From JABDJX01 sp039942715 (GTDB lineage Bacteria; Pseudomonadota; Alphaproteobacteria; Rhodobacterales; Rhodobacteraceae): a stretch of 64,000 nucleotides of DNA. A model generated the notes under the pieces. It made no database searches, was not told where the DNA came from, and saw nothing but the letters and a program-made list of their open reading frames with translations. Made by a program: the position numbers and the translations under genes. The number at the start of each line of letters is the position of its first letter. The first letter of the stretch is position 1. Where the stretch lies: positions 124,001 to 188,000 of the forward strand of contig JBDVBY010000003.1 of the NCBI GenBank assembly GCA_039942715.1, in the 5' to 3' direction. Of this stretch, positions 33,883 to 41,900 are shown piece by piece.

Positions 33883-34847
33883 TCGTCCAGTGCCGCATCG
33901 CGTGCAGCGGCAGCCTCTCCAGCTGAAAATAGTAATGACTCGGTGGGTTGGATCAGCGTTTCAAACCCGTCTGGCAAGCCTGCTTCCGGTGTTTTAGCTG
34001 GATACATCCAGTTGGTTGTCGGAATGATCGACTGGAATCCTTCCGTGACCATGAACGAGAGAAATGTCTCAGCCAACTGTGGTTGATCGCTTGCCGCCAA
34101 CATGCCAGCGACCTCCACTTGCATGTAATGCCCTTCGCTGAACAACGCCGCATTCTTGCTATCGTCTTCTTCGGCGATCAGGTGATACGCGGGCGACGTT
34201 GTATAGCTAAGAACCATATCGGCCTCGCCTTCCAGGAACATGCCGTACGCCTCTGACCAGCCCGGTGTGACAGTGACGATATTATCCGCCAAAGCCTTCC
34301 AAACGGCAGACGCCTCATCGCCATAGGCCGCCTTGACCCACATCAGCAGACCCAATCCAGGCGTTGATGAGCGCGGGTCTTGGATAACGATTTTCGCATC
34401 ACTTGCGCCAAGCGCTTTCATATTCCCGGGCACATCGGCCATGTCAGCATCGTGCACAAACGCGAAGTATCCCCAGTCATAGGGAAGGAACGTCGGATCT
34501 TGCCAGTCAATCGGCAGATCAAACGGCACTTGCGCCATGCCGTGGGTCCTAAATAGGCCAGTCTCGGTAGCGGCGGCTGTTAGGTTCGTGTCTAGCCCAA
34601 GCACAACATCAGCCTCTGAACGTTCGCCTTCAAGTTTGAGCCGCGCAAGCAGCGCAGCGCCATCGCCAGCCGCAACGAACTGCAAGTCACATTCGCAAAC
34701 GGCTTCAAACGCGGCCTCAACTGCTGGGCCTGGGCCCCATTCAGAAACAAAGCTGTCGTAGGTCATCACCGTCAAAACGGTTTTGTCTTCTGCATATGCG
34801 GGGGCGGCTGCTGCCAAAAGCCCTGCCGCAAGGATAGATTTTCTCAT
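33858..34847 (-). CDS. thiB: Thiamine-binding periplasmic protein ThiB
   Basis: A 329-residue substrate-binding protein with a signal peptide (about residues 1-19, AYA-E). The mature start VLTVMTYDSFVSEWGPGPAVEAAFE matches ThiB proteins. It delivers thiamine, TMP or TPP to ThiP. AGGAGTGTGAG precedes the ATG. It is the first gene after the TPP riboswitch, which fixes its specificity more strongly than homology alone. Confidence 0.93.
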   Translation of the reverse strand: MRKSILAAGLLAAAAPAYAEDKTVLTVMTYDSFVSEWGPGPAVEAAFEAVCECDLQFVAAGDGAALLARLKLEGERSEADVVLGLDTNLTAAATETGLFRTHGMAQVPFDLPIDWQDPTFLPYDWGYFAFVHDADMADVPGNMKALGASDAKIVIQDPRSSTPGLGLLMWVKAAYGDEASAVWKALADNIVTVTPGWSEAYGMFLEGEADMVLSYTTSPAYHLIAEEDDSKNAALFSEGHYMQVEVAGMLAASDQPQLAETFLSFMVTEGFQSIIPTTNWMYPAKTPEAGLPDGFETLIQPTESLLFSAGEAAAARDAALDEWLTALSR

Positions 34848-34894
34848 CTCACACTCCTATGTGGCCGGACGGGGGGTGGGGTGAGAGCATCTCG

Positions 34895-34977
34895 ACCTTC
34901 CCTCCGCCGGTGTTAACCGGTTCAGGTTCTACGGGTCCGCGCAAATGCACATCTCAGCCTATGGAAGGCCCCCCGAG
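34895..34977 (-). promoter_or_regulatory. TPP riboswitch (THI element) ahead of thiBPQ
   Basis: On the minus strand the conserved THI blocks occur in order: GGGG near 34974, GCTGAGA, a short variable arm, GACCCGTAGAACCTGA, CCGGTTAACACCGG, and GGAGGGAAGG. This is the full thiamine-pyrophosphate aptamer. It ends about 47 bp before the thiB start. Binding of TPP should switch off the thiBPQ operon. A C-rich run (CCCCACCCCCCGTCC) follows the aptamer and could pair near the ribosome site; I could not settle whether control is by termination or by translation. Confidence 0.95.
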
Positions 34978-35078
34978 GTAGTGCCTAATTAGGGGTGTTA
35001 AGCCCGCACGGCAAGGACAAAGCGACACTTTCCCTTGGGGCGTCAAACCGTTAACACGTCTTCAAAGGAGCCAATGCA

Positions 35079-36179
35079 ATGAGCCTGAACAGCTACGGAC
35101 ATCTGTTTCGCGTCACCACTTGGGGCGAAAGCCACGGACCAGCGATTGGGGCGACCGTGGATGGCTGCCCTCCCGGCGTTGAGATCAGTGCCGAGGCGAT
35201 TCAGGTTTGGCTCGACAAGCGCAAGCCCGGTCAGAATAAGTTTACCACGCAGCGCCGCGAAGCTGACGAAGTTGAAATCCTCTCCGGTGTGTTTGAAGGC
35301 GTTAGCACTGGCACGCCGATCCAGCTCATGATCCGCAACACTGATCAGCGCAGCAAAGACTATGGCGATATCGTTGAAAAGTTTCGACCGGGCCATGCCG
35401 ACATTACCTATTGGCAAAAATACGGCATTCGCGACTATCGCGGCGGCGGGCGCTCCTCCGCACGCGAGACAGCATCGCGCGTAGCAGCAGGTGGCGTGGC
35501 ACGCGCGGCTTTGGCAACGCTTGCGCCTGAACTACAGATCACCGGCTACATGGTGGGCATGGGCGAGAAAGACATCGATCGCGCGCGATTCGATTGGGAT
35601 CAGATCTACCAGAACCCATTTTGGGCGCCCGATGCACAAGCGGCAGAAGAATGGGCAACCTACCTTGACGCACTGCGCAAAGACGGCTCGTCTGTTGGCG
35701 CATTGCTTGAGGTCACCGTGCGAGGCTGCCCAGCAGGTCTGGGCGCGCCAGTTTATGGCAAGTTAGACACTGATTTGGCCGCGGCGATCATGTCGATCAA
35801 CGCGGTTAAGGGCGTAGAAATTGGCGAAGGCATGGCGGCGGCGCGATTGCGTGGTGAAGCCAATGCAGACGAGATGTCTATGGGTCCGGAAGGCCCCGAG
35901 TTCAGCTCAAACCATGCGGGCGGCATTCTTGGCGGTATCTCAACCGGGCAAGACATCGTGGTGCGCTTTGCGATTAAACCAACGTCGTCCATTCTGACCC
36001 CCCGCAAAACCATCACTAAGTCGGGCGAGAACACCGACATCATCACCAAAGGCCGCCACGACCCCTGCGTTGGCATTCGCGCCGTGCCGGTGGCCGAGGC
36101 GATGGTGGCAGCGGTTGTGCTTGATCACCTGCTCTTGGATCGTGGGCAAACAGGTGGTGCGCGCGGCAAAATTGGCTGA
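35079..36179 (+). CDS. aroC: Chorismate synthase AroC
   Basis: A 366-residue FMN-dependent lyase that makes chorismate from EPSP, the last step of the shikimate pathway. Family signatures are SYGHLFRVTTWGESHG near the start, the central GGGRSSARETASRVAAGGVAR, and RHDPCVGIRAVPVAEAM near the end. Length is typical. AAAGGAGCC precedes the ATG. Divergent from thiB. A small unknown gene follows after 6 bp and probably shares its transcript. Confidence 0.97.
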   Translation: MSLNSYGHLFRVTTWGESHGPAIGATVDGCPPGVEISAEAIQVWLDKRKPGQNKFTTQRREADEVEILSGVFEGVSTGTPIQLMIRNTDQRSKDYGDIVEKFRPGHADITYWQKYGIRDYRGGGRSSARETASRVAAGGVARAALATLAPELQITGYMVGMGEKDIDRARFDWDQIYQNPFWAPDAQAAEEWATYLDALRKDGSSVGALLEVTVRGCPAGLGAPVYGKLDTDLAAAIMSINAVKGVEIGEGMAAARLRGEANADEMSMGPEGPEFSSNHAGGILGGISTGQDIVVRFAIKPTSSILTPRKTITKSGENTDIITKGRHDPCVGIRAVPVAEAMVAAVVLDHLLLDRGQTGGARGKIG

Positions 36180-36185
36180 TCCAAT

Positions 36186-36638
36186 ATGTCGAGCAGCTTT
36201 CTTGTTGTTATTCCCAAAGTTCCAAATGCAGATATTCCAAAAACTGCGCCCGACGTAAAAGCTCTACTTTCCAAAATGGCGGGAACAGATGAAGCGCGGA
36301 TCAAAAACTATGGCAAGGTCCAGTTCATTGATTGCGGCGAAGCATTTGAGTTTGTCGCCTGCCCAAACTGCGAGACACAGCTAAGCGTCGAGCAGTGGCA
36401 CACGCTTATGTATCAGGATTGGCATAGCGAAGACGGATTTCATTTGCACGAACACGCGATGCCCTGCTGTGCAGTTGTTCACACTCTTGACGCGCTCAGG
36501 TACGTCGCCCCTCAAGGGTTCTCAAAATGGCTCATTAGCGCGCGAGCGCACAATCGCGGCCCACTGACCGGGCCAGAGTTGAAACAGCTAGAAGACGTTG
36601 CGGGCATGCGCTTGCGTGCAATTATCCAGCAATACTAG
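36186..36638 (+). CDS. Uncharacterised 150-residue protein with a CxxC motif, downstream of aroC
   Basis: I do not recognise the family. It is soluble, with no signal peptide or membrane segment. It has a CPNC pair (about residues 60-63, FVACPNCETQ), a Trp/His-rich centre (YQDWHSEDGFHLHEHAMPCC) and a helical C-terminus (GPELKQLEDVAG). The CxxC, several His and a CC pair could make a metal site. It starts 6 bp after aroC, so co-transcription is likely, though a shikimate role is not implied. Convergent with the DUF389 gene, with a 17-bp overlap. Confidence 0.65.
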   Translation: MSSSFLVVIPKVPNADIPKTAPDVKALLSKMAGTDEARIKNYGKVQFIDCGEAFEFVACPNCETQLSVEQWHTLMYQDWHSEDGFHLHEHAMPCCAVVHTLDALRYVAPQGFSKWLISARAHNRGPLTGPELKQLEDVAGMRLRAIIQQY

Positions 36639-37665
36639 CAGGAAGCCCTAAACCAGATTTGCTGCGCACCACCATTAAGACCGCAAGGATCAACAAAAGC
36701 GCAACCCAAAGCACTCCGCTAATCAATCGACCTCGGGTCGCTTTCTTTTTTTCAAAGAACGTCCGGGGGCGCACACCGCGCCAAAGCAGAACGGTGTGTG
36801 CGGCAATGTTTACCGAAACGATGTTTACGCCCAGCAGCAACAACGCGCCCAATGCGTGATCGGTCTGCCCAGTTGCGACGAATATGCCAATCGCACTTGT
36901 TGGCGGCAGCAAAGCAACGGCCACCATCACACCGACCAACGCCGAAGAGACGCCCGTGACCAATGAAAGAGCAGCAGCAGCACCAGAGGCCAGTGCAATT
37001 GCCAAACCATCAAAGCGAACATCAGATCGAGCCATAAGTTCAGCGGGGATTTCATCACCCAAGGTCCACAACAGGCCAATGACTACGCTAAGACCAAAGG
37101 CAATCGACAGGCCAACGAAATTCGTCAGCAGCGCCCGACCTATCATCTTACCGTCACCCAATGCAACGCCAACAGCAAAGGCAAGGTTTGGGCCCAAAAG
37201 TGGTGCGATCACCATAGCGCCAACAACGACTGCAACGCTGTTGGTCAGCATACCCAAAGCTGCGACGATTGTTGCAAGCACAACGAAAGCAACAAAGGTT
37301 TGATCCAGCTTTGCCTGCGTCCAAACCGTGTTCCAGATTTCTTCGCGAGTCATCCCACCGATGGATTTTTCGGCGTCTTCCTTTTCACGCGCGCGGGCTT
37401 CTTCTTCATCGCTTGGAAGCGGAATGGTTGTTTCAATTGGCAGGATCGTGATGCGCCAATCCTCTTGTGCCGACAACGCGCTTTGAATGGCATCGATCAA
37501 TGCCTGCCGGTTGTCGGGACCAACCAACATCTGCACCGTGGTGCGATCAGACTTCTGGGTTTCTTCAAACGTGCGAACGCCTGACGCCCCAAGGTCTTGA
37601 ACCTTTTCGACCAGTTTCGGAATTGTGCTGTCAGGGGCACTGACAGTGATCATACGAAGCGCCAT
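36622..37665 (-). CDS. DUF389 / TIGR00341 family membrane protein
   Basis: A 347-residue protein: an N-terminal soluble ferredoxin-like domain (about 1-95, beginning MALRMITVSAPDSTIPKLVE), a charged linker, then six or more membrane segments with the typical pattern NSVAVVVGAMVIAPLLGPNLAFA (about 155-175). Function of the family is unknown; it has been suspected in transport. I chose the ATG at 37665, which matches the family start; the open frame reaches 37728. C-terminal overlap of 17 bp with the unknown gene downstream of aroC. Confidence 0.82.
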   Translation of the reverse strand: MALRMITVSAPDSTIPKLVEKVQDLGASGVRTFEETQKSDRTTVQMLVGPDNRQALIDAIQSALSAQEDWRITILPIETTIPLPSDEEEARAREKEDAEKSIGGMTREEIWNTVWTQAKLDQTFVAFVVLATIVAALGMLTNSVAVVVGAMVIAPLLGPNLAFAVGVALGDGKMIGRALLTNFVGLSIAFGLSVVIGLLWTLGDEIPAELMARSDVRFDGLAIALASGAAAALSLVTGVSSALVGVMVAVALLPPTSAIGIFVATGQTDHALGALLLLGVNIVSVNIAAHTVLLWRGVRPRTFFEKKKATRGRLISGVLWVALLLILAVLMVVRSKSGLGLPASIAG

Positions 37666-37734
37666 GGTGAAGAGCCTAACGCGGTGCTTACATGTCTGCC
37701 AGAGAGATTGCGTCGACTTCGTCGCCACCCAGTG

Positions 37735-37783
37735 TGGGGCTCTGCCCTCTCGCTATGCTCGCTAGGTATTTTTAAGAAGAAGA
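37735..37783 (+). repeat. Dispersed terminator-like intergenic repeat, copy 3
   Basis: On the plus strand GGGGCTCTGCCC (from 37736) is followed by a short inverted repeat (GCGAG/CTCGC-like), GGTATTTTT and AAGAAGAAG (37774-37782). It shares these blocks with copy 1 in the same order. Unlike copies 1 and 2 it lies between two divergent genes, so it does not end an obvious transcript. Confidence 0.5.
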
Positions 37784-37829
37784 TGGTAGGAATGGTTGCC
37801 CCTGTGAGGACAAGGCGTATGAGGAAACC

Positions 37830-38699
37830 ATGGACATTAAATCAATCCTTGGCGGGCTCGCTTTTGCGTTCATGTGGTCTTCGGCGTTTACCTCGGCGCG
37901 GATCATCGTGAGCAATGCTCCGCCTTTGTCCATTTCATCCTTGCGATTTTTGATCGCGGGTCTTGTGGCTATCGCAATTGCGCGCGCCATGGGGCAAAGT
38001 TGGCAGCTGACCCGCGATCAATGGAAGCTGACCGTGTTGTTTGGCGTGTGTCAAAACGCTTTGTATCTAGGTCTCAATTTTGTGGCGATGCAAACGGTTG
38101 AGGCATCGCTTGCGGCGATCATCGCCTCCTCGCTTCCGCTTTTGGTTGCCTTAGCAGGATGGGCGATATGGCGAGACAAGGTTGGACCACTGGGAATGAT
38201 AGGGCTGGTCGCTGGCATCATTGGTGTAGTTTTGATCATGGGTACGCGGCTGTCTGCAGGGGTCGATCCAGTGGGTGTGGCTCTTTGCGGCATCGGAGCA
38301 TTGGCACTTACCTTTGCAACACTCGCAGTGCGTGGAGCCTCATCGGGAGGTAATCTGATGATGGTCGTGGGATTGCAAATGCTCGTGGGATCCGCTGCTC
38401 TTGCAGGACCAGCGATTATCTTTGAGACATGGGAAGTGAACTGGACACCGCAGGTGATCGCGGCCTTCGCCTACACTGTGCTTGTGCCCGGAATAATTGC
38501 CACGTTGATCTGGTTCTGGCTGGTTGGGCGCATCGGGGCGGTACGCGCAGCGACATTTCACTTTCTCAACCCATTCCTTGGTGTTGCCGTTGCCGCCGTG
38601 CTTTTGGGCGAGACGCTTGGACCACTTGATGTCGTTGGCGTCGTGATCATTACACTTGGGATCTTGGCCGTTCAGCTTTCAAAACCTGCCGCGCGCTGA
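37830..38699 (+). CDS. DMT superfamily (EamA) transporter
   Basis: A 289-residue membrane protein with ten segments arranged as two EamA repeats of about 140 residues. Typical blocks are AFMWSSAFTSARII at the start and NPFLGVAVAAVLLGETLGPLDVVG near the end. It probably exports a small metabolite or amino acid; the substrate is unknown. GAGGAAACC lies immediately before the ATG. A palindrome separates it from the CcdA-like gene. Confidence 0.88.
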   Translation: MDIKSILGGLAFAFMWSSAFTSARIIVSNAPPLSISSLRFLIAGLVAIAIARAMGQSWQLTRDQWKLTVLFGVCQNALYLGLNFVAMQTVEASLAAIIASSLPLLVALAGWAIWRDKVGPLGMIGLVAGIIGVVLIMGTRLSAGVDPVGVALCGIGALALTFATLAVRGASSGGNLMMVVGLQMLVGSAALAGPAIIFETWEVNWTPQVIAAFAYTVLVPGIIATLIWFWLVGRIGAVRAATFHFLNPFLGVAVAAVLLGETLGPLDVVGVVIITLGILAVQLSKPAAR

Positions 38700-38715
38700 C
38701 ACGCTTGTGATCGTC

Positions 38716-38737
38716 TGTCACCTTGTTTTAGGTGACA
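38716..38737. repeat. Perfect inverted repeat between the EamA and CcdA-like genes
   Basis: Arms TGTCACCT (38716-38723) and AGGTGACA (38730-38737) with a six-base loop. It has no T-run, so it may be an operator or an mRNA hairpin, not a standard terminator. It ends 30 bp before the CcdA-like start. Confidence 0.45.
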
Positions 38738-38767
38738 TGAGAGAGCTTTGAGCCGCATAAACCCGGC

Positions 38768-39481
38768 ATGGATTTAGTATTTGGCTACTTTGCCGGACTT
38801 TTGACCCTTATCAACCCGTGCGTTCTGCCCGTGTTGCCGATCGTTTTGGCGACCGCGTTGCAGGCCGGTCGCATGGGCCCGCTTGCACTGGCGGCAGGGA
38901 TGAGCGTGTCGTTCGTTTCTTTGGGTATGCTTGTTGCCGTCGGTGGCCGCGCTTTGGGGATCACAGAAGAAACGATTTCCAATGCCGGGGCAGTTTTGAT
39001 GATTGGCTTTGGCCTGATCTTGCTTGTCCCAAGATTTTCCGCCAGCTTTGCGACCGCGACAGCTGGTGTCGCAGCGCAGGCTGATGCGCAGATTGATCAA
39101 AATGATCGAGATGGCATATCCGGACAGTTCGTTGGCGGCATGCTTTTGGGTGCCGTTTGGAGCCCTTGCATCGGCCCGACACTGGGTGGCGCTATTTCGC
39201 TGGCGAGCCAGGGTGAGAGTTTGCTCCTTGCGACCGGGATCATGATCGCCTTCGCGCTTGGCGTTTCTACTATCATTTTGGTCCTCGGCTATGGCGCCCA
39301 GTCTGCTTTGCGCAAACGTCAAGAGTTTATGCGCAAGATCGCGCATGTGTCGCGCCCCCTTGTGGGCGGTATCTTCATCGCAGTTGGCACAGCCATACTG
39401 TTCAAATTTCACCACGTGATCGAGATATGGGCCTTAGACAACATGCCCGCATGGCTTCTTGATTTTTCCGTATCACTCTAG
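38768..39481 (+). CDS. CcdA-like membrane thiol-disulfide electron carrier
   Basis: A 237-residue protein with six membrane segments, equal to the DsbD beta domain (CcdA family). The two redox Cys are in LINPCVLPVLP (about residue 17) and VWSPCIGPTLG (about residue 135). It carries electrons from cytosolic thioredoxin across the membrane. The thioredoxin-like gene starts 14 bp downstream and is the likely periplasmic partner, so the two together resemble a split DsbD. Confidence 0.9.
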   Translation: MDLVFGYFAGLLTLINPCVLPVLPIVLATALQAGRMGPLALAAGMSVSFVSLGMLVAVGGRALGITEETISNAGAVLMIGFGLILLVPRFSASFATATAGVAAQADAQIDQNDRDGISGQFVGGMLLGAVWSPCIGPTLGGAISLASQGESLLLATGIMIAFALGVSTIILVLGYGAQSALRKRQEFMRKIAHVSRPLVGGIFIAVGTAILFKFHHVIEIWALDNMPAWLLDFSVSL

Positions 39482-39495
39482 AAAAGGAGGGTCTG

Positions 39496-39903
39496 ATGGA
39501 CCGTCGTCAATTTGTTATCAGCGCTGCCGCTAGCTTAATCGCTGCCCCGGCTTTTGCTGCCAAGAACTACAAAAAGGGTCTGGTCGAGGCCGAACTGGCC
39601 GCAGGCAAAACCGTGTTTGTCGATTTCTATACCGATTGGTGCACAACTTGCCGTTCGCAACAGGCCACCTTGCGCAAACTCAAGAAAGCCAACCCAGCGT
39701 ATGAAGCAAATATCACATTCATTCGTGTGGACTGGGATCGGCACTCAAACTCGAAGCTTTCAAAAAGCCTGAATATTCCGCGTCGCTCGACGCTTGTTGC
39801 TTTAAAGGGTGACAAAGAACTGGGTCGCATCGTGGCCGGCACCAAGCGCGAAGCCATTCAGGCTTTGATGGATACCGCGCTTGCGGCAGCACAGACTGCT
39901 TAA
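39496..39903 (+). CDS. Exported thioredoxin-like protein (DsbD gamma-domain type)
   Basis: A 135-residue periplasmic thioredoxin-fold protein. It has a signal peptide starting MDRRQFVISAAASLIAAPA; the RR pair makes a Tat-type signal possible. The active site is DWCTTC (about residues 49-54) in the DsbD-like context FVDFYTDWCTTCRSQQ. A cis-Pro region (NIPRRSTLV) follows. It probably receives electrons from the CcdA-like protein encoded 14 bp upstream. AAAAGGAGG is present before the ATG. Confidence 0.9.
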   Translation: MDRRQFVISAAASLIAAPAFAAKNYKKGLVEAELAAGKTVFVDFYTDWCTTCRSQQATLRKLKKANPAYEANITFIRVDWDRHSNSKLSKSLNIPRRSTLVALKGDKELGRIVAGTKREAIQALMDTALAAAQTA

Positions 39904-39910
39904 CTGCACA

Positions 39911-39937
39911 AACAAAAAGGGCCGCGAAAGCGGCCCT
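39911..39937 (-). terminator. Rho-independent terminator after the HU gene
   Basis: Stem GGGCCGC/GCGGCCC with a GAAA-type loop (39919-39936). Read on the minus strand it is followed by TTTTTGTTTG, a proper T-rich tail, so it ends the HU transcript. It may also slow the convergent thioredoxin transcript. Confidence 0.85.
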
Positions 39938-39962
39938 GATCTATCTTGAATGATCAACGCGA

Positions 39963-40250
39963 TCAGTCGTTAACGCTGTCCTTAAGAGCCTTGGCAATGG
40001 TCATCTTGACCACTTTGTCGGCTTCTTTGTGAATCTGCTCGCCAGTGGCTGGGTTGCGCACCATGCGTGCTGGACGCTCGCGGCAGTAGATTTTGCCAAC
40101 GCCTGGAAGGGTCACGGCACCGCCGCCTGATACTTCATCAGTGATCACACCGATGATTGCATCCAGCGCAGATGTCGCTGACTTCTTGTCGCTGTCCATT
40201 TTCTCAGCAAGTGCTGTGACCAGCTGCGTCTTTGTTAGTGGTTTTGCCAT
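39963..40250 (-). CDS. HU family DNA-binding protein
   Basis: A 95-residue histone-like protein that bends DNA. It starts MAKPLTKTQLVTALAEKM and has the beta-arm sequence GVGKIYCRERPARMVRNPATGE with the intercalating Pro (RNPATG), as in HU/HupB. The Cys in the arm (IYCRERP) is slightly unusual. It is monocistronic: its own terminator follows and a 135-bp AT-richer leader region precedes it. Confidence 0.92.
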   Translation of the reverse strand: MAKPLTKTQLVTALAEKMDSDKKSATSALDAIIGVITDEVSGGGAVTLPGVGKIYCRERPARMVRNPATGEQIHKEADKVVKMTIAKALKDSVND

Positions 40251-40385
40251 GTTGAATTCTCCTCACATATGCCGTTCTTTGTGGCTCATTGCCCTTATTT
40301 AACTGGATATAGAGGTACTACACAACGGTTTGTGTGCGCGAAAATTGATGATCTAAGCGTTTTTTCGGCGTTTTTCAGCTTATTT

Positions 40386-41864
40386 TCACAGAAAAGCAGT
40401 CTCTTCAAAGGATCTAAGCTTACGAGAATGGATTCTTTCCAGTGGCATCTCGCGCAGTTTCTCCATGGCGCGAATCCCGATTAACAGGTGTCTGGTGACC
40501 TGAGAGCGGTAAAAATCAGACGCCATACCAGGTAATTTCAACTCTCCGTGCAGCGGTTTGTCGGACACGCATAGTAATGTACCATAGGGAACGCGGAAGC
40601 GAAAACCGTTGGCAGCAATCGTCGCGCTTTCCATATCAAGGGCGATGGCTCGGCTTTGACTTAGTCGCTGAACCGGGCCGGATTGGTCGCGCAGCTCCCA
40701 ATTTCGATTATCAATTGTGGCCACGGTACCAGTACGCATCACGCGTTTCAGCTCGAAGCCTTCCAACTCGGTCACATCTTCCACCGCCTCTTCCAAGGCG
40801 ACCTGCATTTCCGCCAACGCCGGGATTGGCATCCAAACTGGCAAATCATCGTCCAGAACGTGATCGTCGCGCAAATACCCATGTGCGAGAACGAAATCAC
40901 CGAGCCGCTGGGTGTTGCGCAGCCCCGCACAGTGCCCAACCATCAGCCAGGCATGCGGGCGCAAAACGGCAATATGATCGGTGGCAGTTTTTGCATTTGA
41001 AGGGCCGACACCAATGTTCACCAATGTGATGCCTGCCCCACCTTTGCGCTTGAGGTGATAGGTCGGCATTTGCGGCAACTTATCTGGCTTTGGCATCGGG
41101 GTGACCGCGTCAGTGATCTCAACGTTCCCAGGCCCTACAAAGCTGGTGTAGCCACTGTCAGGATCGCCCAGCACTTCGCGCGCATAGGCTTCAAACTCAT
41201 CGACATAAAACTGATAGTTGGTGAATAGTACGTGGTTCTGAAAATGCACCGCTTCCGTCGCCGTGTAGTGTGATAGACGCGCCAACGAATAGTCCACGCG
41301 TTGCGCGGTAAACGGTGCCAAGGGACGCGCGCCATCAGCGTAAGTGAAATCCATACCGTTCACAATGTCGTCGTTCATACTGGCCAGATCGGGCACATCA
41401 AACACGTCTCGCAACGTGAAATCACCACCACCTTCTTGCGGCACAGTGAGTGTTGGATCATTGGCCACCGCAAAGTGCAGAGGCATCGGAGTAGCTGAAA
41501 CGCCCACCTGAAGTGGCATGCCATGGTTCTTAAGCAAAAGGCCAATCTGCTGAACTAGGTAATGTTCGAATAGATCCGGGCGCGTTATCGTTGTGGCGTA
41601 CCGCCCCGGCTCCACCACATGACCAAAGCTAAGCCGGGTATCTGTTGTTGCGAAGCTCGTCGTCGTCAGGCGCACCTCGGGATAGAAAGCGCGGACACGT
41701 TGCTTAGGCATCCCGTTCGCCAAAGCATCCGTGAACTGGTCACACAAAAACCGCGTGGCTGTCTGGTAAAGTTCTTTAAGTCGCACAACGACAGCTTCGG
41801 CATCAGCAAACGCCTCGTGATCGGGAACTTCAGGCAACAAAACGCGCTTAGGGTTCGGTGTCAT
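40386..41864 (-). CDS. amn: AMP nucleosidase Amn
   Basis: A 492-residue enzyme that splits AMP into adenine and ribose 5-phosphate. The N-terminal half is the Amn-specific regulatory domain (PGRYATTITRPDLFEHYL) and the C-terminal half is a purine-nucleoside-phosphorylase fold (NIGVGPSNAKTATDHIAVLRPHAWLMVGHCAGL, then ALDMESATIAANG). Length matches. AGGATATGAG precedes the ATG. Adenine deaminase is encoded 36 bp upstream on the same strand, so adenine made here can be deaminated at once. Confidence 0.93.
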   Translation of the reverse strand: MTPNPKRVLLPEVPDHEAFADAEAVVVRLKELYQTATRFLCDQFTDALANGMPKQRVRAFYPEVRLTTTSFATTDTRLSFGHVVEPGRYATTITRPDLFEHYLVQQIGLLLKNHGMPLQVGVSATPMPLHFAVANDPTLTVPQEGGGDFTLRDVFDVPDLASMNDDIVNGMDFTYADGARPLAPFTAQRVDYSLARLSHYTATEAVHFQNHVLFTNYQFYVDEFEAYAREVLGDPDSGYTSFVGPGNVEITDAVTPMPKPDKLPQMPTYHLKRKGGAGITLVNIGVGPSNAKTATDHIAVLRPHAWLMVGHCAGLRNTQRLGDFVLAHGYLRDDHVLDDDLPVWMPIPALAEMQVALEEAVEDVTELEGFELKRVMRTGTVATIDNRNWELRDQSGPVQRLSQSRAIALDMESATIAANGFRFRVPYGTLLCVSDKPLHGELKLPGMASDFYRSQVTRHLLIGIRAMEKLREMPLERIHSRKLRSFEETAFL

Positions 41865-41900
41865 CTCATATCCTGCCGTGTCTTTGGAGTCGCCATGCCA

